NCBI RefSeq assembly: GCF_900187645.1
Contig: NZ_FYEE01000014.1
Coordinates: forward strand, 40,588 to 104,587
From: Pseudomonas sp. Irchel 3E20
GTDB lineage: Bacteria; Pseudomonadota; Gammaproteobacteria; Pseudomonadales; Pseudomonadaceae
Direction of reading: 5' to 3'
Length of the DNA stretch: 64,000 bases
Shown: piece by piece, positions 17,435-25,119 of the stretch
Position numbering within the stretch: position 1 is the stretch's first letter
Layout of the letters: each line of letters begins with the position of its first letter
Notes under the pieces: generated by a model
What the model was told of the DNA's origin: nothing
Databases searched by the model: none
The model's input: only the letters and a program-made list of their open reading frames with translations
Translations under genes and position numbers: made by a program

Positions 17435-18426
17435 GGCGCCACCCCGCTCAGGCCGATTTTCTTCAGGCGCACGGCAAACTCGCTGCACACCGCGTCCAGC
17501 GCCGCGTCGCCCGGGCCCATGGCTGCCAGCGGGCGCACGGCGGCCAAGGCGCGGCGGCTCCATTGATCGACCCAGGTTTCGACCCGCGCCAGGTTGGCCG
17601 GGCTTTCAGCAATCACGGTCTTGACCAGGGCATCGACCCAGCGCTGGCTCTCGGCGAACCACAGGCGCATGAACTCGGTGAGCATGCCCACCTGCCCGGC
17701 GCCGTTGGCGCTCAGTTGTTCGTCGAACTTGTGGAACAGCAGCGGGTACACCAGGCCATCGCTGACCAGGTTCTGCGCCAGGGTCAGCTCGAACCAGTCG
17801 CGCACCACCAGGCTGTCCTCGACATAGCGGCGCAGGCCTTGCCAGGCCGGGTCGCCCAGCCATTGCTGCTTGGCTTTGGCCAGTAGCAGGACGTCGCCGT
17901 CGTCGAGCATCAGACCGATGCGCGACAGGTACTGGGCAATGCCCAGGCGATCCATGGCGTGGAACATGTGCATCTGGGTCAGGCTGGTGCCCAGGCCATC
18001 GGCGGCGATGTTGCTGTTGTTCATGTTCGCCCCCAACTCGGCGTGACGCAGGGGCAGCAGCAGCGCGCTGATCTGCGTCAGGCTCACGGGGTCGAGGCCA
18101 GCAAGCATGTTGCGCTTCTCGCAGAAGGCGTAGTCGTGCTCGGCGTTTTCCTGCATCCGCGCCCGGGCCTGGACGTAGGCGCCGTAGTAATACTGGCGCG
18201 GGTCGCTGACCTTGCCCCAGTCGGCCATGACCACGGCGGTGCGGGTCGGGTCGTTGAGCAATTTGTCGGGCTGCCACAGCGGGCGGTAATGGAAATTGGT
18301 GGCGGCCTCCAGGTCGAAACTGGCCTCCTGATAACGGCTGGCGGGCTTGTCGCCAAAACGCCGGCGGGTATGGCTGAAGGTATGGCGCAAGGTCTGCACC
18401 GTGGTGGTCTTGATTTCTACACTCAT
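17431..18426 (-). CDS. dmpL: Phenol hydroxylase beta subunit P1
   Basis: 331 residues, MSVEIKTTTVQTLRHTFSHT. It belongs to the ferritin-like beta subunits of phenol/toluene monooxygenases and lacks an iron site. It pairs with DmpN and DmpO in the oxygenase. AAAGGA lies upstream of the ATG at 18426; the gene is 39 bases after dmpK. Confidence 0.96.
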   Translation of the reverse strand: MSVEIKTTTVQTLRHTFSHTRRRFGDKPASRYQEASFDLEAATNFHYRPLWQPDKLLNDPTRTAVVMADWGKVSDPRQYYYGAYVQARARMQENAEHDYAFCEKRNMLAGLDPVSLTQISALLLPLRHAELGANMNNSNIAADGLGTSLTQMHMFHAMDRLGIAQYLSRIGLMLDDGDVLLLAKAKQQWLGDPAWQGLRRYVEDSLVVRDWFELTLAQNLVSDGLVYPLLFHKFDEQLSANGAGQVGMLTEFMRLWFAESQRWVDALVKTVIAESPANLARVETWVDQWSRRALAAVRPLAAMGPGDAALDAVCSEFAVRLKKIGLSGVAP

Positions 18427-18465
18427 GGCTTGGGGTCCTTTGTTTTTGTTATGGGCCGGTGTGCG

Positions 18466-18708
18466 CTAGGCGTCGCCGTAGCGCCACTTGCGCATGTCGG
18501 CCTCGATGGCCGCGCACATCTGCGCATCCATGTGCTGCACCCGGTTGGCCTGGCAGAACTGGGCGAAGGCCGGGCGCGGCATGACCAGTTCGACATACAG
18601 GTCGGGCGTGCCGATGGCGAAGTCGAACTCGACGAAAGTGGCGGCTTCGTCACTGCGTACCCGCACATAGCGCGGCAAACGGTCGAACGGGGTGGATGGG
18701 GTGGGCAT
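18466..18708 (-). CDS. dmpK: Phenol hydroxylase assembly protein P0
   Basis: 80 residues from the ATG at 18708; GAGGAG six bases upstream decides this over a TTG two codons earlier. The sequence (RYVRVRS, FVEFDFAIGTPDLYVELVMP) matches the P0 subunit, which helps load iron into or assemble the oxygenase but is not needed for turnover. It is the first gene of the operon. Confidence 0.92.
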   Translation of the reverse strand: MPTPSTPFDRLPRYVRVRSDEAATFVEFDFAIGTPDLYVELVMPRPAFAQFCQANRVQHMDAQMCAAIEADMRKWRYGDA

Positions 18709-18740
18709 GCTCAACTCCTCACAGGGGCCAGAGGGGCTAG

Positions 18741-18756
18741 AGCAATGGCTGTGCCA
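18741..18756 (-). promoter_or_regulatory. Sigma54 promoter of the phenol hydroxylase operon
   Basis: Reading leftward: TGGCACAGCCATTGCT, an exact TGGCAC-N5-TTGCT match. The start site would be near 18731, 23 bases before the dmpK ATG. A sigma54 promoter facing away from a DmpR-type activator is the classic arrangement for phenol operons. Confidence 0.9.
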
Positions 18757-18770
18757 GGACCGTTTCCAGA

Positions 18771-18920
18771 ACCTTGGATTATTTCTATCCCATTGATTTA
18801 CATCGTTAATAAATCAACTTAGGGAGCGCGCCGGGGTGCCTGGACGGTCTCGACCCCAGCCCGGGCGAGCGGGGTTTTTCATCATTTGATCCATCGCCCC
18901 AAGGACGTTTGAGCAAATGG
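18771..18920 (-). promoter_or_regulatory. Predicted DmpR enhancer sites and bend region
   Basis: TTTGATCC (18885-18892) and the near-palindrome TTTGAGCAAA (18908-18917) resemble TTGATCAA-type DmpR/XylR half-sites. They lie about 155-186 bp upstream of the predicted start, the usual enhancer distance. The stretch 18771-18820 between them and the promoter is AT-rich with AATCAA-type motifs, suited to an IHF bend. This region and the sigma54 element account for most of the gap between dmpK and dmpR; no gene is seen in it. Confidence 0.5.
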
Positions 18921-19060
18921 TGCAAGGCGCTGTGGCAATTGACTTTCGCGGCGAATTCAGGCCGTTTAATAAGCGCCTGAAAGCAACCTGTGGGCGCCTG
19001 CCACACCGCCACAGGCAATACCCAAAGTCCCTACTAAAAAAACAACAGGGGTTAGCGTGC

Positions 19061-20743
19061 ATGAGCATCAAATACCGGGCCACGGAGCACGCTCCGCTGG
19101 TCAAGGACCTGGCCGAACGCATCCGATTCCTGGGCAGCGAAGGCAAAATCTGGCTCGACGAACAACGCATGTTGCTGATGCAGGTGTCGGCCATGGCGTC
19201 GTGCCGGCGCGAGTTGATCGAGATGATCGGCGAAGAACGGGCCAAGGGTTTCTTCCTGCGCCTGGGCTATCAGTCGGGCCTCAAGGACGCCGAACTTGCC
19301 CGCAAACTTCGCCCTAATGGCAGCGATATCGAGATGTTTCTCACCGGCCCGCAACTGCATTCCCTCAAGGGCATGGTCAATGTGCGGCCGCTGAAAATGG
19401 ACATCGACCTGGAGCGCGGCCACTTCTACGCCGACATCGAATGGCTCGATTCCTTCGAGGTGGAAAACCATCAGAGCGAGCACCTGCCCTCGCACCAACC
19501 GGTGTGCTGGATGCTGCTGGGTTACGCCATCAGCTACACCTCGCTTTTCGTCGGGCGCCAGATCATCTTCAAGGAAATCAGCTGCCGCGGCTGCGGTGAC
19601 CTGCACTGCCGGATCATCGGCAAACCCGCCGAGCAATGGGACGACGCCGACGCCTTTATGCGTTATTTCCAGAGCGACCCGATCATCGAAGAGCTGCACA
19701 GCCTCAAGATCCAGATCGAGAGCCTGAACCAGCGCCTGGAACTGCGCGCCGGGCAGTTCTATGGCATTGGCCAGTCGGCGATCTACCGCAAGACCTGCGC
19801 CCTGATCGACAAGGCCGCGCCGGGCAAGACCTCGGTGCTGCTGACCGGCGAAACCGGGGTGGGCAAGGAAATCATCGCCCGCAGCGTACACCTGCGCAGC
19901 GAGCGCGCCGACGGGCCGTTCATTGCCCTCAACTGCGCGGCAATCCCGGCGGACCTGATCGAATCGGAGCTGTTCGGCGTGGAGAAAGGCGCGTTCACCG
20001 GCGCCCACCAATCACGCATGGGGCGCTTCGAGCGGGCCAATGGCGGCACCCTGTTTCTCGATGAAATCGTCGAACTCACGCCCAGGGCCCAGGCCAGCCT
20101 GCTACGGGTGTTGCAGGAAGGCGAACTGGAACGGGTGGGCGACAACCAGACCCGCCGCGTCGATGTGCGGGTCATCGCCGCCACCCATGAAGATTTGGCC
20201 CAAGCCGTCAAGGCCGGGCGTTTTCGCGCCGACCTGTATTACCGCCTGAACGTCTACCCGGTGAAAATCCCCGCCCTGCGCGAGCGCCGCGAGGACATCC
20301 CGCTGCTGATCGAACACTTCCTCGACAAGCTCCACGCCACCTACCCGAAGAAAAACCTTGGCCTCTCCGACCGCGCCCTGGAGGCCTGCATGCGCTACGA
20401 CTGGCCAGGCAATATCCGCGAGTTGGAGAACCTGATCGAACGTGGGGTGATTATCACCGACCACAACCAAAGCATCTGCGTCGACGCCCTGTTCCCGCAC
20501 CTGGGCGACGAAGCCCAGAGCATTGGCCTGGGCAGCGACGGCAACCTGGTCAGCCAGGAACGGGACGTGGCCAGCGATTGGGCCGAACAACTGATGGACC
20601 GTGGCCTGAGCCTGGAACAGGTCGAACAGGCCATGCTCAACAGCGCCCTGCAACGGGCCGGGCAGAACGTCTCCGAAGCCGCACGCCTGCTGGGCATGAC
20701 CCGCCCGGCGTTGGCCTATCGCTTGAAAAAAGCGCCGTTGTAG
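19061..20743 (+). CDS. dmpR: Phenol-responsive sigma54 activator (DmpR/MopR/XylR family)
   Basis: 560 residues from the ATG at 19061; DmpR homologues also begin M-x-IKY. A V4R effector domain (about 1-205) is followed by an AAA+ domain with Walker A GETGVGKE and the sigma54-contacting GAFTGA loop, and by a C-terminal Fis-type helix-turn-helix (NVSEAARLLGMTRPALAYRL). Compared with MopR, the zinc ligands fall at Cys149, Glu172, Cys175 and Cys183, and the phenol contacts at His100 and Trp128, all with a constant offset of 6. So it should sense phenol and activate the divergent operon. An upstream in-frame extension is rejected. Confidence 0.95.
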   Translation: MSIKYRATEHAPLVKDLAERIRFLGSEGKIWLDEQRMLLMQVSAMASCRRELIEMIGEERAKGFFLRLGYQSGLKDAELARKLRPNGSDIEMFLTGPQLHSLKGMVNVRPLKMDIDLERGHFYADIEWLDSFEVENHQSEHLPSHQPVCWMLLGYAISYTSLFVGRQIIFKEISCRGCGDLHCRIIGKPAEQWDDADAFMRYFQSDPIIEELHSLKIQIESLNQRLELRAGQFYGIGQSAIYRKTCALIDKAAPGKTSVLLTGETGVGKEIIARSVHLRSERADGPFIALNCAAIPADLIESELFGVEKGAFTGAHQSRMGRFERANGGTLFLDEIVELTPRAQASLLRVLQEGELERVGDNQTRRVDVRVIAATHEDLAQAVKAGRFRADLYYRLNVYPVKIPALRERREDIPLLIEHFLDKLHATYPKKNLGLSDRALEACMRYDWPGNIRELENLIERGVIITDHNQSICVDALFPHLGDEAQSIGLGSDGNLVSQERDVASDWAEQLMDRGLSLEQVEQAMLNSALQRAGQNVSEAARLLGMTRPALAYRLKKAPL

Positions 20744-20782
20744 CAAGGGCTTGCGACAGAGGGGAGCGGTGCGTCAGGGCTG

Positions 20783-20890
20783 CCGCCATCGCGGGCAAGG
20801 CCCGCTCCCACAGAGGCTGCGGCTTGCCACACATCCCGCCAGCACCACGCCTCCACGGTGGGAGCGGGCCTCGCCCGCGATAGGGCCGGT
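20783..20890. repeat. REP pair between dmpR and ftrA
   Basis: ATCGCGGGCAAGGCCCGCTC and, about 75 bases on, GGGAGCGGGCCTCGCCCGCG form opposed palindromes. With the Fur-type site downstream it explains most of the 287-base gap. Confidence 0.75.
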
Positions 20891-20954
20891 ACAGGCGATG
20901 CACTGCTGGCGGCAGGAGGGCGGCTATCACCGTTGAGGCCTATCACCGGAAAAA

Positions 20955-20975
20955 TTGACAATAATCATTATTATT
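20955..20975 (+). promoter_or_regulatory. Fur-type box overlapping a -35 element, upstream of ftrABCD
   Basis: AATAATCATTATT (20960-20972) is a perfect 6-1-6 palindrome of the Fur type, fused to a consensus TTGACA at 20955. It is by far the most AT-rich spot in the gap and lies 58 bases before ftrA. Iron-replete Fur would block the promoter, fitting an iron-uptake operon. Confidence 0.75.
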
Positions 20976-21030
20976 CGCAGCAAAGCTTCCTAGACTCGGG
21001 TTCCCACTCCCTCGAGCCCAGGAAATTCCC

Positions 21031-21561
21031 ATGCGCACGCCCGTTTCGCTGTCTGTTGCCCTGCTGCTTCTGTCGCCCCTGGCCCAGGCCAAGGAATACC
21101 CGATTGGCGAACCGCAGTTCTGCCCTGGGCTGGAGGTGGGCGCGGTGTATTTGCAACCCATCGAGATGGCGCCAGCGGGGATGATGCGCGCCACCGCCGA
21201 TTCCGATGTGCACCTGGAAGCCGATATCCGCGCCACCGCCGACAACCGCCAGGGCTTTCAGGAAGGCAGTTTCGTGCCCTACCTGAATGTGGCCTTCAGT
21301 TTGAAAAAACAGGGCGCCAGCGACGAGATCAAAGGGGATTTCCACGCCATGGTGGCCAATGACGGGCCGCACTACGGCGACAACGTCAAGTTGCTCGGCC
21401 CAGGCAAGTACCAGCTCACGTTCACTGTGCTACCACCCTCGGGCCACGCTTCGCTGGGCCGCCACACCGACAAGGAAACCGGCGTCGAACCCTGGTTCGA
21501 GCGCTGCGAACTCCAGTACGAATTCGTCTACGCGGGGATCGGCAAGAAAGGCGGCTATTGA
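21031..21561 (+). CDS. ftrA: Periplasmic iron-binding protein, P19/FtrA family
   Basis: 176 residues with a signal peptide (cleavage near AQA-KEY, residue 20). The mature protein starts KEYPIGEPQ and contains the P19/Tp34 features EMAPAGMM, HLEADIRAT and NDGPHYGDNVKLLGPGKYQL, with Met/His/Glu metal ligands. P19 proteins bind copper and iron in the periplasm and feed an FTR1 permease. It is the first gene of a four-gene set matching ftrABCD of Bordetella/Brucella. Confidence 0.88.
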   Translation: MRTPVSLSVALLLLSPLAQAKEYPIGEPQFCPGLEVGAVYLQPIEMAPAGMMRATADSDVHLEADIRATADNRQGFQEGSFVPYLNVAFSLKKQGASDEIKGDFHAMVANDGPHYGDNVKLLGPGKYQLTFTVLPPSGHASLGRHTDKETGVEPWFERCELQYEFVYAGIGKKGGY

Positions 21562-21915
21562 ATGGCGATCCCTTCCCGCTTCGCCCAGACCCACCGGCGC
21601 TTCGGCGCGCTGCTGTTGGCCCTGGCGGTCACGCCGCTGGCCGCCGCGCCGCTGCCCACCTATGAGCTGAGCATCGACGACGGCCATTTCACCCCGGCCC
21701 TGTTGGAAGTACCGGCGGGGCTGCGGTTCAAGATCGTGCTCAAGAACATCGGCCAAGGCCCGGCGGAGTTCGAGAGCACGCCGCTACGGGTGGAAAAGGT
21801 GCTGTCGCCGGGGGTGACCACCTTCGTCGTGATCCACCCGCTCAAGCCTGGCCACTATCCGTTCTTCGACGAGTTCCACCCGCAATTGCCCGAGGGCGGC
21901 ATTCTCGCCCGCTAA
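21562..21915 (+). CDS. ftrB: Periplasmic cupredoxin-like protein, FtrB family
   Basis: 117 residues, ATG immediately after the ftrA stop. After a signal peptide (about residues 1-30) comes a short cupredoxin domain (YELSIDDGHFTPALLEVPAG, HYPFFDEFHP). This resembles the EfeO N-terminal domain and FtrB, thought to oxidise or hold ferrous iron for the permease. Operon position supports the call. Confidence 0.82.
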   Translation: MAIPSRFAQTHRRFGALLLALAVTPLAAAPLPTYELSIDDGHFTPALLEVPAGLRFKIVLKNIGQGPAEFESTPLRVEKVLSPGVTTFVVIHPLKPGHYPFFDEFHPQLPEGGILAR

Positions 21916-21930
21916 CCGCTGGAGCCTTGC

Positions 21931-22785
21931 ATGAATCAATCGATGTTCATCGTCTGGCGCGAAAGTGTCGAAGCCCTGTTGGTGATCGGCATTCTCCAGG
22001 CCTGGGTCGGCCAACAGGCCCAGGCCTCGCGCCTGCACCGTTTCCTGTGGGGCGGCGTGCTGTTGGGGCTGCTGCTGTCGGGAGTGCTGGCCGGGCTGAT
22101 CCTGTTTGCTGGCGAGGCCATGAGCGGCGCGGCCAATGAGTGGTTCCAGGCTGCGCTGACCCTGGTCGCCAGCCTGCTGATCGTGCAGATGGTCAGTTGG
22201 ATGCACCGCCACGGCCGCACCCTGCGCCACGACCTGCTGCGCGACGCCGATCACCAGGTGGCGCGCCAGGGCGGCCTCGGCCTGCTATTGCTGGCGATGC
22301 TGGCGGTGAGCCGCGAAGGCAGCGAAACCGTGGTCTTCCTCTATGGCCTGGGCGCGCGCCTGCAAGGCTCGGCCCTGGGCCTGTTCGCCATCGGTGGCGT
22401 ACTTGGCCTGTTGCTGGCGGGCCTGACCGTGGCTGTGTTGCACGGCAGCCGCCGGTTCATTTCCTGGCGCAGTTTTTTCGCCATCAGCGAAGTCATTCTC
22501 CTGCTGCTGGGCGCCGCGCTGCTGGTCAGCGCCACCGAGCGCATCGGCGGCCAGTTGCTTGCCCTGGATGTGCCGCAATGGGTGTATGGCGCGGTCGGTG
22601 AGGGCCTGTGGGACACGGGCCCGTGGTTGGATGACGGCCGTGGCCTGGGCAGTTTCCTCGCCGATTTTGCCGGCTACCGGGCCAGCCCCAGCGCCGCCGT
22701 GCTGCTAGCGGTGGTGGCTTACTGGCTGGGCGTCGGTGGCTGGCTGCGCCGCGCCTCCCGCGAGCGCCTGCCATGTCCGGCCTGA
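21931..22785 (+). CDS. ftrC: FTR1-family iron permease
   Basis: 284 residues with about seven membrane helices. Two RExxE iron-transport motifs are visible: RESVE at residues 10-14 and REGSE near residue 129. These carry ferric/ferrous iron across the inner membrane in FTR1/EfeU proteins. GGAG precedes the ATG by a suitable distance. It overlaps ftrD by 13 bases. Confidence 0.9.
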   Translation: MNQSMFIVWRESVEALLVIGILQAWVGQQAQASRLHRFLWGGVLLGLLLSGVLAGLILFAGEAMSGAANEWFQAALTLVASLLIVQMVSWMHRHGRTLRHDLLRDADHQVARQGGLGLLLLAMLAVSREGSETVVFLYGLGARLQGSALGLFAIGGVLGLLLAGLTVAVLHGSRRFISWRSFFAISEVILLLLGAALLVSATERIGGQLLALDVPQWVYGAVGEGLWDTGPWLDDGRGLGSFLADFAGYRASPSAAVLLAVVAYWLGVGGWLRRASRERLPCPA

Positions 22786-24143
22786 GCCTGGGCAACCGTT
22801 GGCTCGCACGCCTGGGCGATGGCATGCGCCGCCATGGCGCAGCGATCCGCGCCATGCAATGGGCGGTGGTGCTGTTCTACGCCGTGCTGCTGGTGATCCC
22901 CGCGTGGCTGCCGTTGCCCGACAGCCAGGCGCGGATGCTGGATAACCTGACCCTGTTCGCACAGTTTCTGTTCTGGGGCCTGTGGTGGCCGTTCGTGCTG
23001 TTGTCCATCGTCCTGTTCGGGCGCCTGTGGTGCGGCGTGCTCTGCCCCGAAGGTTCCCTCAGCGAATGGGCCAGCCGCCACGGCCGTGGCCTGGGCGTGC
23101 CGCGCTGGCTGCGCTGGGGTGGTTGGCCGACCCTGGCGTTCTGCCTGACCACCCTCTACGGCCAATTGATAAGCGTCTATGACTACGCCCAGGCCGCGTT
23201 GCTGATCCTCGGCGGCTCCACGGTGGCCGCCGTGGCGGTGGGCCTGATGTTTGTGCGCGGCAAGCGCATCTGGTGCCGCTACCTGTGCCCGGTCAGCGGC
23301 GTGTTCGCCCTGCTCGCGCGCCTGGCCCCGGTGCATTTCGCCGTGGACGAACAACGCTGGCTGGCCAACACCGCCCCGCGCCTACCCCCGCCCAACTGCG
23401 CGCCGCTACTGGACATCCGCCGCATGCGTGGCGCCAGCGACTGCCATGCCTGCGGGCGCTGCAGCGGGCAACGCGGCGCGGTGCAGTTGATCGCCCGCTC
23501 CAGCAACGCGGAAATCCTCGACGCCGACCCGCGCAGCGTATCGCTGTGGGATGCGCGCTTGCTGCTGTTCGGCGTGATCGGCCTGGCCATGGGCGCCTTC
23601 CAATGGACCGTCAGCCCCTGGTTCATCGCCCTCAAACAGGCCCTGGCGCAGTGGCTGGTGGAGCACGATGTGCTGTGGCCCCTGGACGACAACGCCCCCT
23701 GGTGGCTGCTGACCCACTACCCGCAACTCAACGACAGTTTCAGTTGGCTCGACGGCGCCAGCATCGTCCTCTACCTGGGCCTGAGCGCCCTGCTGCTGGG
23801 CGGTGGCCTGATGCTCCTGCTGCGCCTGGCCGCGCGCCTGGGCCGCCAGCCCTACTTGGCGCTGGCCCTGACCCTTACTCCCGTGGGCGCCGCCGGGTTG
23901 TTCCTCGGCCTCTCGGCCACCACCGTCAAACTGCTGCGCTACGAAGGCCTGATCCTGGCCTGGGTACAACCGGCCCGCGCCTTGCTGTTGCTGGCGGCCA
24001 TTGCCTGGTGCCTGGCCCTGGGCTGGAAACGCCTGGGCCGCGACCCCGCCGCCCCCACCCGCCGCCTCGCCGCCATGGCGTGCCTGATAGCCGCAAATGG
24101 CGGCGTGGGCCTCGGCTGGTGGTTGCAGTTCTGGGGGTGGTAG
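22773..24143 (+). CDS. ftrD: Membrane polyferredoxin, FtrD (NapH/CcoG-like)
   Basis: 456 residues, polytopic. Two CxxxCP motifs typical of the NosR/NapH family (WCGVLCPEG, WCRYLCPVSG) and a shortened ferredoxin-type segment CHACGRCSG are present. In Bordetella FtrD is the proposed electron acceptor for ferrous iron oxidised by FtrA/FtrB. It starts inside ftrC. The long C-terminal part (about 250-456) adds several membrane helices. Confidence 0.85.
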   Translation: MSGLSLGNRWLARLGDGMRRHGAAIRAMQWAVVLFYAVLLVIPAWLPLPDSQARMLDNLTLFAQFLFWGLWWPFVLLSIVLFGRLWCGVLCPEGSLSEWASRHGRGLGVPRWLRWGGWPTLAFCLTTLYGQLISVYDYAQAALLILGGSTVAAVAVGLMFVRGKRIWCRYLCPVSGVFALLARLAPVHFAVDEQRWLANTAPRLPPPNCAPLLDIRRMRGASDCHACGRCSGQRGAVQLIARSSNAEILDADPRSVSLWDARLLLFGVIGLAMGAFQWTVSPWFIALKQALAQWLVEHDVLWPLDDNAPWWLLTHYPQLNDSFSWLDGASIVLYLGLSALLLGGGLMLLLRLAARLGRQPYLALALTLTPVGAAGLFLGLSATTVKLLRYEGLILAWVQPARALLLLAAIAWCLALGWKRLGRDPAAPTRRLAAMACLIAANGGVGLGWWLQFWGW

Positions 24144-24149
24144 AGGGGG

Positions 24150-24222
24150 GGTGAGCGAAAAGCTGCAAGCAACAAGCGCCTGCCTCTGCTTGCAGCTTGT
24201 AGCTCACAGCTCGCAACTGCTC
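24150..24222. repeat. Inverted repeat between ftrD and nrdG
   Basis: GCTGCAAGC and GCTTGCAGC, flanked by GAGCGAAAA and CAGCTCGC, can form a long imperfect stem-loop between convergent genes. It resembles a second common Pseudomonas intergenic palindrome rather than a classical REP, and could end both transcripts. Confidence 0.6.
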
Positions 24223-24228
24223 CCCCTC

Positions 24229-24924
24229 TTATCCTCGCAAGATGAATTCCGGAAACAGCTCGCGCATTTGCGCCCATAGTTCTGCCTGGCGGGTTTGGGG
24301 GGAGATGAGGGACAGTTCGGGGTCGAGCATGCGGGCGGTGCGTACCAGTTGGATGGCAAAGCGTTTTACCCCGCGCTCGCTCAGTTGTTCGGCCAACTCC
24401 AGCAGGCGCGGCGGGTCGAACAAGTGCCAGTGCACGGTGGTGCGGCATTCGTAGTCCACGCCGCTGTCGAGCAGGTGGTCCAGGCTGCGCCAGTTGGCGG
24501 CACCGCTGCCGGCCACGCCGGTCACGCTTTCGCTGTCCTGGGGCAGGGCTTTGACGTCGAAACCTACCCAATCGGCCAAGCCCACCACTTTGGCGAACGC
24601 TGCGGGTTTGATCCCGGCGCTGTGCAGGCCGATGCGAAAGCCCATTTGCCGCACTTCATGGATGGCCGCCGGTAAGCCTTCTTGCAGGGTCGGTTCGCCG
24701 CCGCTGAACACCACGGCGTCGAGCAGGCCTTGGCGGCGTTGCAAAAACGCCAACACCCGGCACCAATCCAGCTCGGCGCTACCGCGCGGGCCGATCAGGT
24801 CCGGGTTGTGGCAGTAACGACAACGCCAGGCACAGCCCTGGCAAAACAGCACGCAGGCCAGTTGCCCGGGGTAGTCGAGCGTGGTCAGGGGCACCAGGCC
24901 CCCGACCCTGAGCATTCGACTCAT
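24229..24924 (-). CDS. nrdG: Anaerobic ribonucleotide reductase activase
   Basis: 231 residues. Radical SAM cluster motif CQGCAWRCRYC near residues 29-39, then the SAM-binding FSGGEPTLQ. It cleaves SAM to place the glycyl radical on the class III reductase. The ATG overlaps the stop of the 55-residue glycyl-radical protein (ATGA), so activase and substrate are made together. Last gene of the nrd operon. Confidence 0.95.
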   Translation of the reverse strand: MSRMLRVGGLVPLTTLDYPGQLACVLFCQGCAWRCRYCHNPDLIGPRGSAELDWCRVLAFLQRRQGLLDAVVFSGGEPTLQEGLPAAIHEVRQMGFRIGLHSAGIKPAAFAKVVGLADWVGFDVKALPQDSESVTGVAGSGAANWRSLDHLLDSGVDYECRTTVHWHLFDPPRLLELAEQLSERGVKRFAIQLVRTARMLDPELSLISPQTRQAELWAQMRELFPEFILRG

Positions 24925-25088
24925 TGGCGGGCGGCCATGGCCGCGGTTTCGGTGAAGTGCTGACGCTCGCGGTGTTCCGATTGCTTACCGGGGTTGAAGG
25001 CCGCGACGGGGCGGTGGTAGCCCATCACCCGGGTCCAGACTTCACAGCGTTGGCGTTGGTCTTGCGGCAGGGTTGCGGTGGCATTCAT
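24921..25088 (-). CDS. Glycyl-radical domain of NrdD encoded as a separate 55-residue protein
   Basis: 55 residues from the ATG at 25088, with its own AAGGAG eight bases upstream. The core TRVMGYHRPVAAFNPGKQ aligns with the C-terminus of E. coli NrdD (RRVCGYLG...RPFNAGKQ), placing the radical glycine in VMGYH. The 676-codon nrdD frame stops 31 bases earlier, right after its zinc-binding CPKC segment, where this domain is normally fused. The frame differs, the spacer has a strong ribosome binding site and the stop overlaps nrdG, so it looks like a real split gene rather than a sequencing error. Confidence 0.88.
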   Translation of the reverse strand: MNATATLPQDQRQRCEVWTRVMGYHRPVAAFNPGKQSEHRERQHFTETAAMAARQ

Positions 25089-25119
25089 GGTGAGACTCCT
25101 TGCGGTGGGTAAAGGGAAA

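Noticed and set aside
15512..17566. 684-codon reading frame antisense to dmpN/dmpM
   Set aside because: Shadow of the phenol hydroxylase genes; no recognisable domain.
18852..18877. GC hairpin followed by T5 in the dmpK-dmpR gap
   Set aside because: The stem is imperfect and no gene on that strand ends nearby; more likely chance within the regulatory region.
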